From Paracoccaceae bacterium (GTDB taxonomy: Bacteria > Pseudomonadota > Alphaproteobacteria > Rhodobacterales > Rhodobacteraceae), in assembly GCA_958296035.1 (NCBI GenBank), contig OY282431.1, positions 1,367,001-1,431,000 of the forward strand: DNA of 64,000 bases, read 5' to 3'. Under the pieces are notes generated by a model. That model was given only the letters and a program-made list of their open reading frames with translations. It was not told the DNA's origin and made no database searches. This document shows positions 27,737-36,334 of the stretch, piece by piece. Each line of letters opens with the position of its first letter. Position 1 is the stretch's first letter. A program made the position numbers and the translations under genes.

Positions 27737-28194
27737 GCTTCCAAGACAGGCAGCGACTGGAAAACTCAATACAATCGGTATTCCAAGACTGTGACAAAGA
27801 TAAAAAGTCACCCGAGATGTTGAGTTATTTGGCCCAACTGGTTGCGGTCTGGGTGTCTGGTTACCTGGAATCGGCTTGCCGGGAAGCTGCGCTGAACTAC
27901 ACCAGAAACCGGGCCAGCAAGAATGTTGTGGGCTATGTCGGCAAGGTACTGAAGCGTTTCCGGAATCCAAACATGAACAAGATCTTGGAACTAATTGGCG
28001 ATTTCGACAGGGATGCCAGAGATGAACTCAAGAAATTCTCGCAAGGACGGATAGAGAGTAGTGTGAACAGCATTGTGTCGCAACGCCACAACATTGCACA
28101 CGGGCGCGCCACGCAACTCACGATTTCGCAAGTCCGGATCTATTATAAGGATGTGCGATGTCTCGTAAACAAGATGCGGAGTTTGTTTTCCTAA
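27733..28194 (+). CDS. HEPN-domain protein (MAE_28990/MAE_18760-like)
   Basis: This is a 153-residue, all-helical protein with the HEPN ribonuclease-type motif R-x4-H as QRHNIAHGRA near residue 120, and helices LAQLVAVWVSGYLESACREAALNYTR before it. The match is to the MAE_28990/MAE_18760-like HEPN group, whose members often sit beside DUF262 genes. HEPN proteins of this sort are commonly RNases in toxin-antitoxin or phage-defence settings. The ATGA overlap with the DUF262 gene shows coupled expression. The catalytic Arg and His are intact. Function as a toxin is inference. Confidence 0.78.
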   Translation: MSFQDRQRLENSIQSVFQDCDKDKKSPEMLSYLAQLVAVWVSGYLESACREAALNYTRNRASKNVVGYVGKVLKRFRNPNMNKILELIGDFDRDARDELKKFSQGRIESSVNSIVSQRHNIAHGRATQLTISQVRIYYKDVRCLVNKMRSLFS

Positions 28195-28388
28195 TGCGGA
28201 GGGTTCTGGAGTTTGTCCAACGGATGAGAGTTTGACCGAGCGCCTTTGAGTCCCATACAGGGCGCCCAGCAAATTCTGAAAACTGGCCAGTGTTGTGTCC
28301 ACCTCGAAACGATTCCATTTTCCTCTGGATTGTGATTCACTGTTTCCTGATGTCCATCGCACGGTTTTGGAGAGGGAGCAAAGCCGCA

Positions 28389-28586
28389 ATGGCCGGGAGC
28401 ACGAGACCGACGATCAAGCTTTCCGACCAGGACCGCACGCGCCTTGCGCTTGTCAAGACGCATCCGCAGTCGCGCAACAAACCTGCATGGCGGGACGACA
28501 TCATCCGCAATCTCGACGCCGGCCACAACCTGGCGGCGACGGTGAGAAGAACAGGAAAGGCGATAAAAGCCGTCTGGCACTGGTGA
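28389..28586 (+). pseudogene. IS630-type transposase N-terminal fragment
   Basis: Sixty-five codons (MAGSTRPTIKLSDQDRTRLA, then RRTGKAIKAVWHW) resemble the DNA-binding start of an IS630-family transposase and then stop. It is followed within 15 bases by the tail of the 1.5-kb IS. The catalytic domain is absent. The identification rests on a short stretch. Confidence 0.5.
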
Positions 28587-28600
28587 GATATAACACACAA

Positions 28601-28917
28601 CTGCCACATGATGTTCGGGGTCCTGGCCATGACCGCCGAGCAACTGCTGCGCCTGGCGGCTCCCGACTGACCGGCCAAGGCCACCTGACCGGACAGCGAT
28701 CGTCGATCTGACTGCCACCGGCCTCATTTTCAGCGGACGGTGCGATCACGCACGTCTTCCTGACAGGGCTATTGGCGGGAAAAGCGCGAATCCACGCGCA
28801 AGATGCAAAAAACCACCAGTAGACGACCGGCGGTTGCCGAAGGTGATGCAATTGCCGTCATCATGATGGCGCGACGGCTTCGAATGTGGACTTCTGAAAT
28901 ATTCTTGCAAGAGGCTC
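28601..28917 (+). mobile_element. Diverged 3' end of the 1.5-kb IS
   Basis: This stretch encodes HMMFGVLAMTAEQLLRLAAPD, close to the end of the copy B transposase (LMFGVLAMTAERLMRLAAPD). It is followed by a recognisable but diverged right end (ggacggtgcgatcac, catcatgatggcg) and the terminal repeat ttgcaagaggctc ending at 28917. It is an older remnant than copies A and B, or derives from a related IS. Confidence 0.8.
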
Positions 28918-29226
28918 ACTGCTCTGCAAATTATCTATCGCAGGTGTCTGGTGTTTACGAACGGCGCTGTGTGGCTGTGTTGAGAGGGCGGCGGTGGTGT
29001 TGAAATGGCAGCACTGTTGCGGTGTCATGTTGTGGTTGAGTGAAAGTAGACTTCTTGACCATGAGTGTGACTTGCTGGAAATTGCCAAATGCGCTCAGAC
29101 ATCATCCTCGCAATTGCATAATAGTTAGCGGGAATTACTGACGTTCTTGCAGTTGCCAGGCTGGAGCAACCTGGTGCCGACAAAATTGCGGGTTCAAGGC
29201 TAACGAACAGCCACGGGCACAGAATG
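28918..29226. other. 309-bp gap after the IS remnant
   Basis: No gene, repeat or RNA is recognised. It separates the accessory patch from the minus-strand DUF2125 gene. Confidence 0.4.
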
Positions 29227-30225
29227 TCAGCAGAGTGTGGCCGGCACAAACCGTTCGATCTCAAGGTACCTGCCAATCCGAATGCCGGTGTCCGAAAACG
29301 CCAGATCAACATCCACGCTGGATGAATCGCCTGACATGGCTCGCAGCGCCAGGCTCAGGAGCATCATCTGCGCTTTCGGGAGGTCCAGCCAGGTCCCAAA
29401 TAACAAGACCAACTCGTTGGTGCCTCGGATAGTACTGTGTACGCTGCCTTGCAGGGCATGCTCGTCAATTGACTCGAGGTTGCCGCGCACCTCGATTCCG
29501 AAGGTCTCGGTTGCAAAGCCTGCCGACCTGATTTCAAGCCTTTTCACTTCAACCCGCTGTTCGGTGCAACTGGAACTGTTGACCGGCGATGCTAGTTCTG
29601 CGACCGCGTCAATGTTCAACAAAGGGATCAGGGCCGCCAGGTTCTCCGGCGTTCCGGCTGCGGGACTCGGCCGCCCGCCTGATAAGCTCTCCATTGTATG
29701 CAAGGAAATATCATATCTGTTCCTGGCGTCGGGGTGTGTCCGAACAGCGAGTATGGTTTCACCATTCGCTCCGCTGGCCCCTTCGCCTGCGGCGGTCTCG
29801 TCTTGCGCAATCTCGACGATTAGCTGCTCCAGGGCAAATGATTCCGACGATGACATCTCAATGCTTGCCGTGAGTTTCTGTGCGGGCAGCGACAGCCTCC
29901 TGTCACTGATGGAAAATTCCAGTGGCGGTGGAAGGACCAGGATCACGTGGCTGAAATTATAGCTAAGCAGCAGGATGTCGATCCAGGGCGACTGCCATGT
30001 GACCTTGCCTGATGAATGGCTCAGGTTGACATTCTCTATTCGAGTGTCAAACCTGTTCGGAAAACCGCGCACGGTTACCGTAGAGTATTCGACGACCCAA
30101 CCCCGCTGTTTCAAATTTTCCAGCAGTTCCACCACGGATTTCTTGTGGCTATTGCTGCCGATCAGCCAGTACCCGGACCAGGCGATGACAAGGGCCATGA
30201 CTCCGAAAATCAGCACTCGAATCAT
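29227..30225 (-). CDS. DUF2125 family protein
   Basis: This 332-residue protein has one N-terminal membrane helix (VLIFGVMALVIAWSGYWL) and a large predicted periplasmic part. The segment LKQRGWVVEYSTVTVRGFPNRFDTRIENVNLS and the following WQSPWIDILLLSYNFSHVILVLP are typical of DUF2125, a family of unknown function found almost only in alphaproteobacteria. I chose ATG 30225 because AAAGGTAG precedes it; the frame is open further upstream. It is divergent from the ChaC-like gene with 83 bases between. Confidence 0.88.
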   Translation of the reverse strand: MIRVLIFGVMALVIAWSGYWLIGSNSHKKSVVELLENLKQRGWVVEYSTVTVRGFPNRFDTRIENVNLSHSSGKVTWQSPWIDILLLSYNFSHVILVLPPPLEFSISDRRLSLPAQKLTASIEMSSSESFALEQLIVEIAQDETAAGEGASGANGETILAVRTHPDARNRYDISLHTMESLSGGRPSPAAGTPENLAALIPLLNIDAVAELASPVNSSSCTEQRVEVKRLEIRSAGFATETFGIEVRGNLESIDEHALQGSVHSTIRGTNELVLLFGTWLDLPKAQMMLLSLALRAMSGDSSSVDVDLAFSDTGIRIGRYLEIERFVPATLC

Positions 30226-30308
30226 ACGGCTACCTTTTGTTGATGGCATTGGATCCCTTTCTGTCGAGCCTGTGAATTGTATCTGATTGGCTTGGCGAGA
30301 AATAGCAA

Positions 30309-30902
30309 ATGACGAACGATGAACTGTGGGTGTTCGGCTATGGATCGTTGATGTGGCAGACTGGATTTGAAGCCATCGAGCAACTTCCTGCAACCCTTCA
30401 TGGACATGTTCGATCATTCTGCATGAGGTCTTACCACTACAGGGGGACGCCCGAACGCCCCGGGCTCGTGTTGGCACTGGTAGCTTGTGGGGGCGGAAAA
30501 TGTGAGGGGCTGGCGTTTCGAGTGGCGAATGAGCGGCGCCGATCAGTCCTGTCTTACCTGAGAAAGCGAGAACTGATTTCCTTTGCCTATTTCGAAAGTG
30601 CGGTAGTGATCGATCTGGCGGATGGTCGACAGGCAACAGCCACAACCTTTGTCATGGACACATCTCATGAGCAATTTTGCGGAGATTTGCCATTGGTCGA
30701 ACAAGCGCGGATAATTGCATCGGCGGTTGGAGACCGGGGTTCCAACGCCGAGTATCTGAACAATACTGTTACACGTCTGAAGCAACTTGAAATAGATGAT
30801 CCGCAGTTGGTCTTGCTGAACTCGATGGTGCGCGACATCGTCGGACGCAACCTGGAGCCAGAGGATGCTTCCGAAATCAGAGCCCGGACATCGTCCATGT
30901 AA
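30309..30902 (+). CDS. Glutathione-specific gamma-glutamylcyclotransferase (ChaC-like)
   Basis: This 197-residue protein is of the ChaC family, which cleaves the gamma-glutamyl bond of glutathione to 5-oxoproline and Cys-Gly. The substrate loop VFGYGSLMW is at the start, RSYHYRGTPERPGLVLAL follows, and LRKRELISFAYFE contains the glutamate expected as catalytic base. The length is normal. It is divergent from the DUF2125 gene, a neighbourhood I recall from other alphaproteobacteria. Confidence 0.9.
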   Translation: MTNDELWVFGYGSLMWQTGFEAIEQLPATLHGHVRSFCMRSYHYRGTPERPGLVLALVACGGGKCEGLAFRVANERRRSVLSYLRKRELISFAYFESAVVIDLADGRQATATTFVMDTSHEQFCGDLPLVEQARIIASAVGDRGSNAEYLNNTVTRLKQLEIDDPQLVLLNSMVRDIVGRNLEPEDASEIRARTSSM

Positions 30903-31471
30903 CCATTTTGGCTGTCGGCCTCGGTGCAGGCTAGCGCCTTGCTGTTCTCTTGAAATCTCTCTAGGCAGGCTTTTTCGGTGCCTTCTGTGCTCCGTTGGCC
31001 TCTGGCATTCAAGGAGGCCGTTCGCAGAGACCCGGTTGAGGGTGCCGGAAATCACACACCTGGCAGCCATTAGGAAGTGCGGGATTTCCGGGCAAAGCTG
31101 ATCGCTGCCTGTTTCCGCGCAACATCCGCGTTTCGGCTGAATTGCGCGAACAGCTGGCTCAGGTCACGCCAATTCGGCTGTTCTCTACAGAAGTCTGGTC
31201 ATCGGAAAATGATTTGGACAACTTCAAGTGAATTGGCATGATTTTCGCCTATATAGAGCTTGACCCTTTTGATCGATAATTCTAGTGCATTGATGGTCCG
31301 CACATGCCCATGCCCGGTGCTGCAGAGGCGGTGTACCCTGCACGATATCGGAGTTTGAGGATTACGCCAGATGTTCTTTATCTTGCTGGGCAGGAAACAA
31401 GCTGCATTTAAGGTACCACGACAAGTCATGATGTCCGTCTGATTTCGGCAGTCACGTTCGATGGATCGCAT
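30903..31471. other. 570-bp gap before the MotA/ExbB-like gene
   Basis: No gene is recognised. Short open frames lack features. The promoter for the membrane gene pair should lie near the end, but no clear boxes are visible. Confidence 0.4.
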
Positions 31472-32644
31472 ATGATACCAGACCGCCAGATAGCCAGTCT
31501 GGAGAGTTTCGAGCAGCCAACGCGTTCACTCTTTCTGATGGTTGTGGGCGTTGCGCTCGTGGCGGCAGGCTTTGTAGCCTTTTGGGACCGTTTCGAAACT
31601 ATCTTTTTGCAGTCACCATACTTGAATGGTCTGATCATCGGTGTTTTTGTGCTCGGAATTTTCGCCTGCTTCTGGCAAGTCTTCCAGGTCATGTGGTCGG
31701 TGATCTGGATTGAGCGCTTCATCAATTCCGAAATCCGAGAACACTGGTCTCGACCGCCAAGACTATTGGCGCCACTGGCAAGCCTGCTCGGCAGTTCCGG
31801 GTCCCGCACCCAGCTTTCGACATTGTCGTCGCGAACGATCCTCGACACGGTTTCATCTCGCATGGATGAGTCCCGGGACATATCGCGCTACATCGGAAAT
31901 CTACTGATTTTCTTGGGACTTCTCGGCACGTTCTACGGCTTGGCCAATACGGTGCCTGCTGTTCTTGATACAATCAGATCAATTTCGCCGCAGCAAGAAG
32001 ATGGGTCCCTCGATGTTTTTGCGAGCCTGGTAGGCGGAATTGAATCGCAGCTAGGAGGGATGGGCGTTGCTTTTTCGTCATCACTTCTGGGGCTTGCCGG
32101 ATCGCTATTGGTCGGTTTGCTTGATCTGCTTGCCGGGCACGGCCAAAATCGCTTCTATCGTCAACTTGAAGAGTGGCTGTCCAGGATTACCAGAATTGGT
32201 ACAAGCCAGTCCGAATCATTGCATGACGATGGAGGTGGTAGCGGAGTCGGTACAGGTCTAGCCAGCGTAATCGAGGAATTGCGTCGATCCATATATGCCT
32301 CGGAGCAGTCCCGTCTTGCCTCCCAGGTTGAAATTCGCAACCTCAATGCATCGGTCGGCAAACTGGCAAGTGCTCTACAGCAGCGCGCTACAGTGGAGGA
32401 ACAAAACACGGAACTTCTAGCGCGGTTGCAGCAACTTTCGGGACGCCAGTCCGAGATTGCGAATTCACTACAGCAGTTGGCCAACGGAATGGCTGACGAT
32501 GAAACCAAGCTGTTACTGCGAGCCATGGAACAGCAGCTGATTCGGTTGGTCGAGGAAAACGTGGATATCAGGAGCGCGCTGGTCGATAAGGACGGAGAGC
32601 ATTCTCGTCTGTCCGGCTCCAGGTTGTTCAAGGCACGTCGCTAG
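31472..32644 (+). CDS. MotA/TolQ/ExbB-type proton-channel family protein
   Basis: This 390-residue inner-membrane protein has four hydrophobic segments (about residues 19-38, 51-77, 141-161, 195-221). The last two (IGNLLIFLGLLGTFYGLA and GGMGVAFSSSLLGLAGSLLVGLLDL) carry the proton-channel signature. The C-terminal 140 residues form a cytoplasmic coiled coil (VEIRNLNASVGKLASALQQ and so on). It resembles the MotA-like partners of alphaproteobacterial peptidoglycan-binding proteins and, loosely, ZorA of Zorya. Its partner is probably the OmpA/MotB-like gene 596 bases downstream. What force-driven process it powers is unknown. Confidence 0.82.
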   Translation: MIPDRQIASLESFEQPTRSLFLMVVGVALVAAGFVAFWDRFETIFLQSPYLNGLIIGVFVLGIFACFWQVFQVMWSVIWIERFINSEIREHWSRPPRLLAPLASLLGSSGSRTQLSTLSSRTILDTVSSRMDESRDISRYIGNLLIFLGLLGTFYGLANTVPAVLDTIRSISPQQEDGSLDVFASLVGGIESQLGGMGVAFSSSLLGLAGSLLVGLLDLLAGHGQNRFYRQLEEWLSRITRIGTSQSESLHDDGGGSGVGTGLASVIEELRRSIYASEQSRLASQVEIRNLNASVGKLASALQQRATVEEQNTELLARLQQLSGRQSEIANSLQQLANGMADDETKLLLRAMEQQLIRLVEENVDIRSALVDKDGEHSRLSGSRLFKARR

Positions 32645-33240
32645 TCGTCGGCACGGAAAGTAAAAATGGTGGAAAGTCGGCATCCCGAGCAGTGGCGCCG
32701 CCCGGCGTTGCGGGAGCCAGGGAAGCAGACGATAGGCCAACCGGAACTGCGGTACCCGCGGGCATTAATTCAGGAACCCGACAATTGGTCGCCTGGGGTG
32801 CACTGGTCAGAATTGCCTTCTGGCTCATGTGGTTGCCGAGTGGCAGGAAACCACGGGCAGCCGAGCGGTGCGTTCTTGGTAATGTGGGCGGTTTTGCTAC
32901 AACGACAGTCATTCGAATCTGGCTACAGAAGTCACAACACTGCTCGCCATCATGATTCTAGGGGTTACTCCAACAGTCAAATCGGAGCTGGCCCAGCCAG
33001 ATTGGGAGGGCAGAAAGGGTCATCTCGGCATTATTGTCGATGTCCGAAGGATGACGATTTGCGAAGTGCCCTGAACAGGACAACTGGCGGTGCGGAAGGC
33101 CTGGAATGCGATGCCCTGGCGTTGACTGATGGTCAACCTGGCCGGTTGCCATACACTACGGAGCAAAGGGCAGGGTGGGTGATTCGAGAAGCGGATGCAC
33201 CATGGCCTGTGTTCAGGCTTGCCGGACAAGCACCTGAAAG
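32645..33240. other. 596-bp gap between the MotA-like and MotB-like genes
   Basis: A plus-strand frame of 192 codons (32666-33244) ends with an ATGA overlap on the next gene, which would suit translational coupling, but its residue composition is unlike a folded protein and I recognise no domain. I therefore leave it uncalled. The gap is unusual for a stator-type gene pair, which is normally contiguous. Confidence 0.4.
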
Positions 33241-36200
33241 ATGAGCAAACGGTCAGGTCGAAACTATTCCTCCAGTATCTGGACCGGGTTTGTGGATGTG
33301 ATGACAGCATTGCTGCTAGTTCTCATCTTCCTGATTACAGTCTTTCTCCTCTTCCAGTTTCTCCTCTCCAGCCGAAACGAATTGCAGCAGTCGGAAATTC
33401 GACAGTTGGAGGAACGGCTCACTGAAAGCGGTGAGGACCTCGAAGGCAACATAGAGGTGCTCGAAGAACAGCGTCTGGCCAACCGGTCCCTGCAATCCCG
33501 GATCGAATTGCTGAGTACGCAGATAAATGACCTGCGAGCCAGGCTTGCCAGGGAACAACTGGGCGCAACCAGGCTTGGCCAGGACCTGGCAGATCAAATC
33601 GTTGTCAATGAACAACAACTGGCAGAATTGGGCTATATCCGCCAGGAATTGATTTCGCGAGATGAGGCCATAGCAGAGCTTGGCGGTCAATTAGCGCATC
33701 AAATCAGCGAGAAGCAGGACGTTCAAGGTCAACTGGAAACCAGGCTCGGGGAGTTGGCAACGCTAAGGGACGAGTTTGCAACCAAGTCCTCCGAAGCGGT
33801 TGCCAGCGTTCGGCAGATCAGGCTTCTGGAAGGCTCGCTGGCAGAGTTGAATGGGCAGATGACCGGCCTTCGAGAGCAACTGTCGGAGATGTCCACTCGC
33901 CTGGCAGACGAGCGTTTCTCTCTTGGCCAGCAACGGCAGCTGGCAGATGAACGACTGTCCTCGTTGAAGGAACTTACAAGTGTAAACCAGACTCTGGCGC
34001 AAGAGGTCGATCAACTGGAGGAAACGCTCGCGCTTGAACGACAGAGTGTGATTGACTTGCGTAGCCAGATTGACGGGCTTTCCGGTCAGCTGACAACACG
34101 CGGTGAAGATATCGAGAATCTCCAGCAGGACTGGGCTGAGTTGTCGGCTGAATCTCGCCAGCTTTCCGCAAGTCTGGGCGAAGCACTGGCCAGAAACGAA
34201 ATGCTTGGACAAAGATTGTCGGAAGCAACAGCCTCCGAGGCCAACCTAGAACAGCTATTGGCCTTGGCATTGCAGCAAAATGAAGAAACCAGAGAGCAGC
34301 TTTTCGAAAGCAGGCAGATTGCGGCAGCGAATGAAACCCAGGGCAAGCATCTGACCGAACTATTGCAACAGGAACGGACCAAGTCCGGCCAGCTTGAGGA
34401 ACTTGCCGACAGTTTAGGCGAGGACAACGTTCAAATATCCGCCAGGGGTGGGGAACTGGAGCGTCAGAATTCAAGGCTCAACGATGAACTCGCCGCTAGC
34501 CAACTTCAAAACGATGCATTGTCGAAGGAACTGGCAGATGCGAGGGAAGCAGCAAGTCTGGTGAGCACAGACTTCGAGCGGGCCACATCAGAGTTACGAG
34601 ACCTGTCTGAACGAGTTGGTACCCAGGAGAGCCAGCTGGCAGTTCAGCAGCAATCCATTTTGTCGACACGGAAATCACTTGAAGAAGCCTTATCGCGGGT
34701 AGAGGAATTGCAGTTCCAACTGGAGAAAGAGGCAACAAGGAACGACGAACTGGCGCAAGACCTGCAACACTCCGAAGCAGTGCGAGACAGCATTCAGGCA
34801 ATGCTTGCAACAAGTATGCAAAGCGCAGCTTCAAACGAGGCAGAACGAAAACAAATAAACGAATTGCTGATGCAGCAGCGTGCCGAGACTAATCGACTTG
34901 AGAAGCTCGCCGATAGCCAAAGAGATCAGGTCAGTGAATTGGCTGCAAGGAACAAGGAGCTGAATCTAGAGAGATCAAATCTTGCCAATGAGCTTGCAGG
35001 TCTGCGTGTAAGGAATGAAGGATTGCTCGGAGATCTTGCCGACCAGAAAGATGCCAATCTGCAACTTGGCAAGAGGGTAGAAGAGATTTCCCAGCGGAAC
35101 GAAGAAATTTCCAGGCTCGTGGCAAGCCAACAAGCGAGACTTGAGGACCAGGAACTTGCCAACCAGAGGCTCAGCCAATCGAATATCAAGATTTTGGAAG
35201 AAGCTGAACAGCTGTCGGGTTTGCTCGACGCTAGCGAGCGTGCGCTAGAGGATACTGCAGGACGCCAGAACACTTTACGCAAGCAATTGGCCGCACAGTC
35301 AGCCGAAAACGAACGACTCAATAATCTTGCTGCAGAGAGTCAGCAACAGGTCACCGTACTGGATGAAACGGTCGCTGACCTGAAACGCCAGAACGCTGCG
35401 CTGCAGCGTGAAATTGAAAAGAGGTCTGTTCAACTTAGTTCAACCGAAGAGGCACATCGCAACCTCGGCATTCGTTACTCCCAACTTGAGGAACAGGCCA
35501 GCATGCAGTCTGCACAGCGACAGGCTGTTTCCGGCGAGGTTGCTGTTCTGGAAGGACAAATCGCACTCCTGAGACAGGAACTGGACGCAGAGGCACGGGA
35601 TCGCGAAAAGGAAAAGCAGGAACTTCAGCGGGGCAACGAAGCGCTTGGCCTTGAGGTCTTGAGCCTTCGAGAAGAGGTGTCGGCACTAAACGACATTCTC
35701 GAGCGGGCGTCAATCGATTCCCAGGATCAGAATGCCGAGATCACCAATCTTGGCTCACAACTTAATTCGGCCTTGGCCGCCAAGGCTGCTCTGGAGCGTC
35801 AGCTACGCCAGAAGATCGAGTCGGAGGCCGATGACCTGAGGAGATATCGGTCAGAATTCCTGGCTAGGCTTCGCAATATTGTAGAGGGGCAGGAAGGTGT
35901 CTCGATAGTAGGCGACAGGTTTGTCTTTTCGTCCGAGGTTCTGTTTAGAACCAGCGAAGCCGAGTTGTCAGAAGCCGGCAAGGAAGAAATCAGAGTTGTT
36001 GCACAACGTATTCTCGACTTGAGTCGCGATATCCCTCGGGGCACTGATTGGGTACTAAGTGTTTCAGGGCATACTGACGACCGACAGTTGCTTCCGGGTG
36101 CTCCATTTGCAAGCAACTGGGAACTTAGCCAGGCACGTGCACTTTCCGTGGTCAGATTCCTGGTTGATGAAGTTGGCTTTCCTCCCCAGCGGCTGGCAGC

Positions 36201-36297
36201 GGCTGCCTACAGTGAGTATCGGCCTGTTGCGCCAAATACCAGCGCCAGTGCCAGATCCAGAAATCGCCGCATCGAGTTCAAGCTGACCCAGCCCTAG
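33241..36297 (+). CDS. MotB/OmpA-like peptidoglycan-binding protein with a giant coiled coil
   Basis: This is a 1018-residue protein. Residues 1-15 are cytoplasmic, and 16-42 form one membrane helix with the MotB-type aspartate (FVDVMTALLLVLIFL, Asp19). About 43-870 are almost pure coiled coil, rich in Leu/Glu/Gln. About 885-1016 form an OmpA/MotB peptidoglycan-binding domain (FSSEVLFRTSEAELSEAG, SGHTDDRQL, NWELSQARALSVVRFLV, RSRNRRIEF). Typical MotB-like proteins are 250-400 residues. The coil contains long internal repeats (see findings). With the upstream MotA/ExbB-like protein it probably forms an ion-driven complex anchored to the cell wall. Confidence 0.85.
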   Translation: MSKRSGRNYSSSIWTGFVDVMTALLLVLIFLITVFLLFQFLLSSRNELQQSEIRQLEERLTESGEDLEGNIEVLEEQRLANRSLQSRIELLSTQINDLRARLAREQLGATRLGQDLADQIVVNEQQLAELGYIRQELISRDEAIAELGGQLAHQISEKQDVQGQLETRLGELATLRDEFATKSSEAVASVRQIRLLEGSLAELNGQMTGLREQLSEMSTRLADERFSLGQQRQLADERLSSLKELTSVNQTLAQEVDQLEETLALERQSVIDLRSQIDGLSGQLTTRGEDIENLQQDWAELSAESRQLSASLGEALARNEMLGQRLSEATASEANLEQLLALALQQNEETREQLFESRQIAAANETQGKHLTELLQQERTKSGQLEELADSLGEDNVQISARGGELERQNSRLNDELAASQLQNDALSKELADAREAASLVSTDFERATSELRDLSERVGTQESQLAVQQQSILSTRKSLEEALSRVEELQFQLEKEATRNDELAQDLQHSEAVRDSIQAMLATSMQSAASNEAERKQINELLMQQRAETNRLEKLADSQRDQVSELAARNKELNLERSNLANELAGLRVRNEGLLGDLADQKDANLQLGKRVEEISQRNEEISRLVASQQARLEDQELANQRLSQSNIKILEEAEQLSGLLDASERALEDTAGRQNTLRKQLAAQSAENERLNNLAAESQQQVTVLDETVADLKRQNAALQREIEKRSVQLSSTEEAHRNLGIRYSQLEEQASMQSAQRQAVSGEVAVLEGQIALLRQELDAEARDREKEKQELQRGNEALGLEVLSLREEVSALNDILERASIDSQDQNAEITNLGSQLNSALAAKAALERQLRQKIESEADDLRRYRSEFLARLRNIVEGQEGVSIVGDRFVFSSEVLFRTSEAELSEAGKEEIRVVAQRILDLSRDIPRGTDWVLSVSGHTDDRQLLPGAPFASNWELSQARALSVVRFLVDEVGFPPQRLAAAAYSEYRPVAPNTSASARSRNRRIEFKLTQP

Positions 36298-36334
36298 CAG
36301 CCAATATTGCAAGGATCAGATCGGAAGGCGCAGA

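Noticed and set aside
32666-33244. Gene of 192 codons between the MotA-like and MotB-like genes
   Set aside because: The coupling overlap is tempting, but the residues are rich in Gly, Arg, Pro and Cys without hydrophobic periodicity, and no family is recognised.
31472-36297. Zorya phage-defence system (ZorA/ZorB-like pair)
   Set aside because: The MotA-like and OmpA/MotB-like layout resembles ZorAB, but no ZorC, ZorD or ZorE is nearby, the long coil is on the wrong subunit, and the flanks are housekeeping genes.
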